A program made the position numbers and the translations under genes. Below the pieces are notes generated by a model, which was not told the DNA's origin, ran no database searches, and saw only the letters and a program-made list of their open reading frames with translations. Below are positions 58,816 through 64,000 of a stretch of DNA of 64,000 nucleotides, in pieces. Numbering within the stretch: the stretch's first letter is position 1; every line of letters begins with the position of its first letter. Source of the DNA: Ectocarpus siliculosus. Its lineage: Eukaryota; Sar; Phaeophyceae; Ectocarpales; Ectocarpaceae. Location: NCBI GenBank assembly GCA_000310025.1, contig FN649752.1, forward strand, positions 242,695-306,694, given 5' to 3'.

Positions 58816-59946
58816 ACTCACTCTCGTCCCTCTGGCCCGCCGCAGGCTGTCAGACATGATGTCACGTTGTGTATCGAACGGCGATATCCGATGTCGGCTC
58901 AGCAACAGCAAACAAGCACAACAACAAACAAATATAGTCAGTCGCCGTGTGCGAGCTGTGGACTACTATCTTGTTGTAGGAAGTGAGAACTAAAAAGAGC
59001 ACGACTACATAGCACCACGGACGAACTATTATCGCAATACGCTTGCCGTCCGCCATAGATGCGCACCGCTGCACGAACGAGCTGTTGGTTATCATACCTC
59101 ACTACGTAGTATCTAAGATTGTGCTGCCATCTAGCTTACCTATCGCTCAAATTACGACTACGCAGCAGACTCAAGGCAAGGAAGCAACACGCGTGCCGAT
59201 GCATACCAACCATGCATGCAGCAAAACAAAACAAGGCGGACCGTCTGTTGTTGTTTGTCTCTTCAACTGACTGTGCTGCCGACAACGACACTGGAAAAAA
59301 GTAGGAGACGCGCATCGCCTACGCGAGCAACGCGTGCAGCCCAAAAAAACAGAGACGATAACCTTACGACCTTTCTTTTCAGCACATTCCGAGCATATAC
59401 TGCAGCAACCGCAAGTATGTGTACAGCAGCAGCCGCATGTTGTGTACAACAACGGTCACTCAGGAAGAAAATCACAACAACAAACAAACGCAAAAAAAAA
59501 AAGGTGGTGGCGCGCAGCACGCAGGACCCTCTTTCGCTTTGAACCGGCCATTCCCATGGCGAAACAGACAAGGTACAGCAGTGAAGGCCGACTCTTGCCG
59601 GCCCCAGGAGGCGGAAGCTGCTACAACTCGGGGACGGGTCATGATTTGCGATTGATTCCTCACCGAACGGATATCGAACGATGACACTACTGTTTCAACT
59701 AGCTTCAGAAAAGCTTCAAAATTAATTGTGAAACTTGCATAGAGATGGCAAGTAAACACCCCGTTCCAAAGAATATCTGTCGTTGATTTTTATTGACTTG
59801 CGGACCTTTCGGGGCCAGTTTGTTTTAGCGTACCTCTTTAGGGTAAGTTAGCCTGTGACCACGGGAATCGACCGCGTCAAGTGTTGGATCAGTACGCACA
59901 TATGAAGGTACTGGGTAGAGAGAGATCTGAACGGTTTTTAATGCGA

Positions 59947-59976
59947 AGACAACAACAACAACAACAACAACAACAT
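59947..59976 (+). repeat. CAA microsatellite
   Basis: About nine CAA units in the spacer of the second array unit. Confidence 0.9.
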
Positions 59977-61107
59977 TTAAAACTGAACTAATGGGTGGTG
60001 GGCGGATGACCGGCGGACCCCAAAAAGCAAGCGGAAAAATAAAATATAGACTATGTTAAGAAAAAAAAGAAAAAGAAGAAGGGACGACAAAGACAAGTGA
60101 GCCAGACGCGACAGGCTTCAGGGAGGTGGCAAAAGAGAGCATACGAAAACCACCGTCGCCGCTCTGAACCGCTGGAAGCTGTCACATAGCACAGCATGCA
60201 GCAAACATTATAGGGGCCATGCCCCCGTTGCTTCAAGTAAAGAGGCAGCGCCCATCGCCTCACATACAGCAGCCGGGTACGTACTACACAAATAGCCTCT
60301 TACTCAGCAAGAAGAAAAACGATTGCGGTTGACGTTCGATGTTGTTGGGACCCCAACGGCGATAATAGGCGAGAAGGAGAGACAGGTGCTACTACTACGT
60401 AGATCAACAGAAGAAAGCGTAGAGAAGGCATTAATTAACTCTCGAGACCCTAACCGAAGACACTCACTCTCGTCCCTGTGGCCCACCGCAGGCTGTAACG
60501 AACGACGACATCCGATGTGTGCTCAGCAACAACAAACGCAACAAACCAAATATAGTCGCCGTTTCCGAACTAACTGTGGAGACTCTCTTTCATCACTTGT
60601 GGTATGAAGTATGAAGTGACAACGAAATAGAAAATGATGACGAGAAGCACCACGGACGAACTATTTTCTCAATACGCTTGCCGTCGCGATAGACGCGCAC
60701 CGTTCCACGAACGACCAGTTGTCAAACCTCACTACGCAAATAAGATTGTTGTCCTGCCATCTACCCCTTATCGCTCAAATTACGACTACGCAGCACACTA
60801 AAGGTAAGTAAGGCAGCAACACGCTTGCGATGCTTTACCACCCATCCATGCATGTAAGAGAAGAAAAAAAAAAGGGTATGGCGGACCGTCTGTTGTCTGT
60901 ATCTTCAACCGTGCTGCCGTTGCTTTTCTTCATGGATATCGGCACAGAGAAAAAATGAGGAATGCGCATCTCCTACGCGAGCACGGCGTGCAGCCCAAGC
61001 GACAGAGACGATAACCTTATGACCTTTGCAGCATCTTCCGAGCATAACAGCAGCCACCGCATGTGTACAACGGTCACTATAGACTAAGGAAGAAAATCAC
61101 AAAATCA

Positions 61108-61745
61108 CTGGTTATCGCCCCACAGCGAGCGATAGCTGCTCAAACGACTGTGAGAGGTCTTGAAATCGTCTCAGCTACCCAGAACTGCTGGTAGTTGCCG
61201 GAGATTTGCAGGTACGTACTGCTTTTGCCTACCACTCTCGTCCTCTCGTCCGCACATCAACAACAACAATAAATGCTAATTTTCGCACCACAAAAGAGCC
61301 ATCCATGCAGAAAGTTGCAACAACAGAACAAAAGCAGCTCCTGCTGTATGTACACAGAATGTCCAGCTGTGTGCTGAGGTCGGTCAGCATCTCGAGAGAA
61401 GCGTAGCCAGCAAGCAAGGCTTGGCGCGGGACACGAGAGAAGCAAGCAAGGCTTGGGGCGGGCGGCGAAAAAAAGAAGACGACTCTATATAAAAAGATCT
61501 GTAAAAAGAAGGGTTGGCGCGGGCGGCGAAAAAAATGAAGACGACTCTTATACAAAAAGATCTATAAAAAGAGGACCCTCAACGACAAGTCAACCAATCT
61601 GGTCGTTCCGATGTGACGATGTAACGCAGATCTTCTTGTCGACGGAGAAACTGGTTATCGCCCCACAGCAAGCGATAGATGCTCAAACGACTGTGAGAGG
61701 TCTTGAAATCGTCTCAGCTACCCAGAACTGCTGGTAGTTCTCGGA
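61108..61745 (+). repeat. 95-bp direct repeat pair flanking a short duplicated segment
   Basis: The segment starting CTGGTTATCGCCCCACAGC and ending CCAGAACTGCTGGTAGTT occurs at 61108-61200 and 61650-61742 with only a few differences. Between them a segment of about 75 bp (GGCGGCGAAAAAA ... AAAAAGATCT) is itself duplicated at 61460-61505 and 61522-61570. Confidence 0.8.
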
Positions 61746-61800
61746 GGTTCGCAGTGTGGGCTGAGATCGGCCTTTTCGACCCGGTCGGGCAAGGGGTCCG

Positions 61801-64000
61801 CTATGCTACTGAAAACTCCACAGACGGAAAAAAAAGACTTTTGATCGACTGAGACCCAAGCTAGAGCTTGGGAATAAAGCTTCAGAATAAACAAACATGG
61901 GTCCATAATAAAGAGAGCACCGTTCTGTGTGCCCCGCTTGAAAATCCGCAACATACTTGAAGTCATTGCTCCAATCCATCCACCACCCGTCGTTGATGAT
62001 TTCTCGAATACTTACAGCAGTGGTGTGCATGGCTGCATGGCTTTGTTTTTTTTTTAGTGTCTGGTTGGGTTGGATGGCTGCTGGATACATAAACGGACGG
62101 ACGGACGGATGATCAACGAACGCGCGTACGTGTGTTTGCGCATGACATCAGTCACATCGATCGATCGATCCATTTTTCACACGCCAGCACGTTGTTGGCA
62201 TTTCGCGACGGTTCAGTCCTTCGCATATGACGATTCATTTACGTGGGACGTGCAACTGCTGCTAATTATGTACGTAAGGTATCACCTCTTCCACGGCGGG
62301 AGGTGAAGCCACCTGCCACCTTGCTCCCACAACTAACTCCAATATGTTTTCCTTCCAACCTTCGTTTTTTCAAGCGTATTTTTTTTCACAGAGAAGACTA
62401 GACTACGTGGTATTAATTGAAGTAAGTATTGAAGTCTTCTTCCAGCTAGCTAGGTGTTCCATATTCGCCTGCTGGCTCTCCTCTCGTTCTTACATACATA
62501 CCCCATACAATGACTGGCTTGTTGCCAAAGCGTGACCTTACAACAAGCAGCTTCGTTCGCTCAACGGGAGAAACTCGGCAAAAACAGGCTGCTTGTTATG
62601 TAGCTACCTGCTGTGGTGTTCCTCCGTGCAGGCTTGCAGTATGCCTTCGCTACCTGCCCTGGCGGCTTGCTTACTAATTTACCTCTCATACACGACCGAG
62701 CCTCTCCTTATTATTATGTACCTCGGCCCCCATGCTGTGTCTTTGGTACAAAGTAACTCGCTTAATGCCCTCGAAAAAACTTACCCCTGGTCGGAACCAA
62801 GAACGACCCAACCAACGAAATCACGCTTGCTTACGAAACACGTCCGTCCATGAAAAATAACCCACAGGTTTGTCTGCATTGCCACCTCTTGTGGGACCTT
62901 GAGGCTGGTGAACGTCATTCTTTTTTACGACCATCACTCCGGAAGCTAACATGCATCGACATACGTAATAATCAATCAGTCTGCAAACAAACATCGACAT
63001 CTCGGAATCTAGGAACGCATGAGAGATGCCCAATACAGACCAACATAAAACCCCACGCACGCCAAAACCATTACAAAACCTACATGCGGCTGCTGGTGGC
63101 CTACAAAATTGACCCTAGCCTGTGGTCAGAAACGTATACAATTTTCTCGTTGATCGCCACCACTGCATTTGATTGGAGAATCAACCGGCAAGATAAAAGA
63201 GCGCTCTGATTTAGGATGCAAGTGGTTGAAACATACTCCATGAACTCAGCTAGTTACGGTTCTTCTCTCCCTGGCTTGGATGAAGCTCCACCATAAACTT
63301 CTACCTCCTTGTACGTTGGAGGCAACGGCGTAACCTTCGTCCGCCCCTGTGTCAACACACAGCCTACACGCATTTTGAGGTGAAACAGGTCGTCATTAAC
63401 AAATGAAACTTCCAACCGCTTTCTAAAGCATCATTCGGGTATCACCCCCCCCCATCACCCTCTTCACAAAGAATGCAACAACGATAGAGTACTTGTCCAG
63501 CAAAATTGATTGATAAACACGCCCCTGCGCAACAGCCAATGGTGTTAAACCGATAAGAAGCAGGAGAAACGGATGTATGTCTGTATCAGTTCGACTGTAT
63601 TCGTGCTTCGAGCGTACTCCGAGACATCTTTCGCTGGCGGAAGCGAGTCCTTGTTCACGCTTCCTTCTCAGGGGTACGGTGGGGTGTCGGTACATTACAA
63701 CCCACGCCCAAGGACAACAAAATGAACACAGAGGATAACAGCAGTAGAGGACCCGCAGCAAAGACATCACTGCGAACGAAAAAAAAGAAAAACGCACATG
63801 ATGCAAAATGATGCGCCGATACGACCGCGATGACATCGACCATGTCCTCTTGCGTCGCCACACACCACTTAACTCCCGAAGGGGAGTCTTGTATGTATGA
63901 ATTTGTTACATCTGTTAAACTGCAGTTCCACCCGAGCTAAGTGAGCTTAAAAGTTGCCCAAGTTCTCGTTGACTGTCGCCGCGCCCTTCCGTCTCTTTTT
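61801..64000. other. No feature recognised
   Basis: Short simple repeats only: GGAC units at 62092-62110 and ATCG units near 62157. A plus-strand open frame at 62850-63209 has no motif I know. The stretch may be intergenic or intronic. Confidence 0.45.

Larger units (their letters stand above)
57240..61800. repeat. Diverged tandem array of units of about 2 kb
   Basis: Ordered blocks recur. Block A (CACATTCCGAGCATA ... CGCGCAGCACGCAGGACC ... GGAGGCGGAAGCTGCT) is at 57260-57500 and 59385-59640, with a stub at 61028. Block B (CAGACGCGACAGGCTTCAGG ... TGACGTTCGATGTTGTTGGG) is at 58420-58670 and 60100-60350. Block D (GCTCAAATTACGACTACGCA ... GACGATAACCTTA) is at 59148-59365 and 60773-61018. Block C (GGTACGTACTGCTTTTGCCT) is at 57883 and 61210. 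The order A-(C)-B-D repeats, so this is a segmental tandem duplication. I see no convincing coding sequence. Confidence 0.75.

Noticed and set aside
62850-63209. 119-codon plus-strand frame
   Set aside because: No recognised family, unremarkable start context and no supporting splice sites.

Overview
This window looks like nuclear DNA of an intron-rich eukaryote. Host genes consist of short exons (24 to about 970 bp) with GT-AG introns of 0.1 to 1.1 kb. Intergenic gaps are long, and retroelements, DNA transposons and tRNA-derived short repeats are all present. My best guess is a stramenopile, probably a brown alga; this rests on overall style and gene content only. Exon chains below were built by hand from homology blocks, GT/AG sites and reading phase, and all closed chains stay in frame.

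Layout. 153-7117 (-): a 12-exon GH36 raffinose-synthase/alkaline alpha-galactosidase-like gene. Its start lies only about 226 bp from the start of a divergent (+) gene (7344-10341) for a membrane-anchored DUF1771-Smr protein. 11814-15071 (-): a six-exon choline/ethanolamine kinase. 15.1-18.2 kb is mostly non-coding, with diverged repeats. 18195-23919 (+): exons that chain, in phase, into an inferred PSI-TM-RING-H2 ubiquitin-ligase-like protein. Its large first intron holds a nested pair of DNA transposons: a hAT element with a perfect 8-bp target duplication, inserted into a TA-flanked terminal-inverted-repeat element. 26632-33335 (+): a ten-exon PHO84/PHT1-type phosphate transporter of the MFS superfamily, with a tRNA-derived SINE in one intron.

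34705-45225 (-): two tandem paralogous genes for an acidic protein that I do not recognise. Each protein carries three copies of a roughly 45-residue repeat, S-P-x-L-x3-[LM]-G ... W-x-P-P ... G-L-x-N-S. Exon phases are conserved between the copies, and a second SINE copy lies in an intron of the second gene.

45936-56812 (-): a decayed Ty3/gypsy element of about 10.9 kb. Gag, protease, RT, RNase H, integrase and a chromodomain-like plus Tudor-like tail are recognisable. Unexpectedly, a complete-looking NADAR (YbiA-like) domain is fused between Gag and protease. No LTR pair was recognised. 57.2-61.8 kb is a diverged tandem array of roughly 2-kb units, and 61.8-64 kb shows nothing I can name.

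The strongest candidates for new biology are the NADAR domain inside a gypsy polyprotein and the triplicate-repeat tandem gene family. The host genes are otherwise ordinary housekeeping or transport genes and do not form an operon-like pathway.
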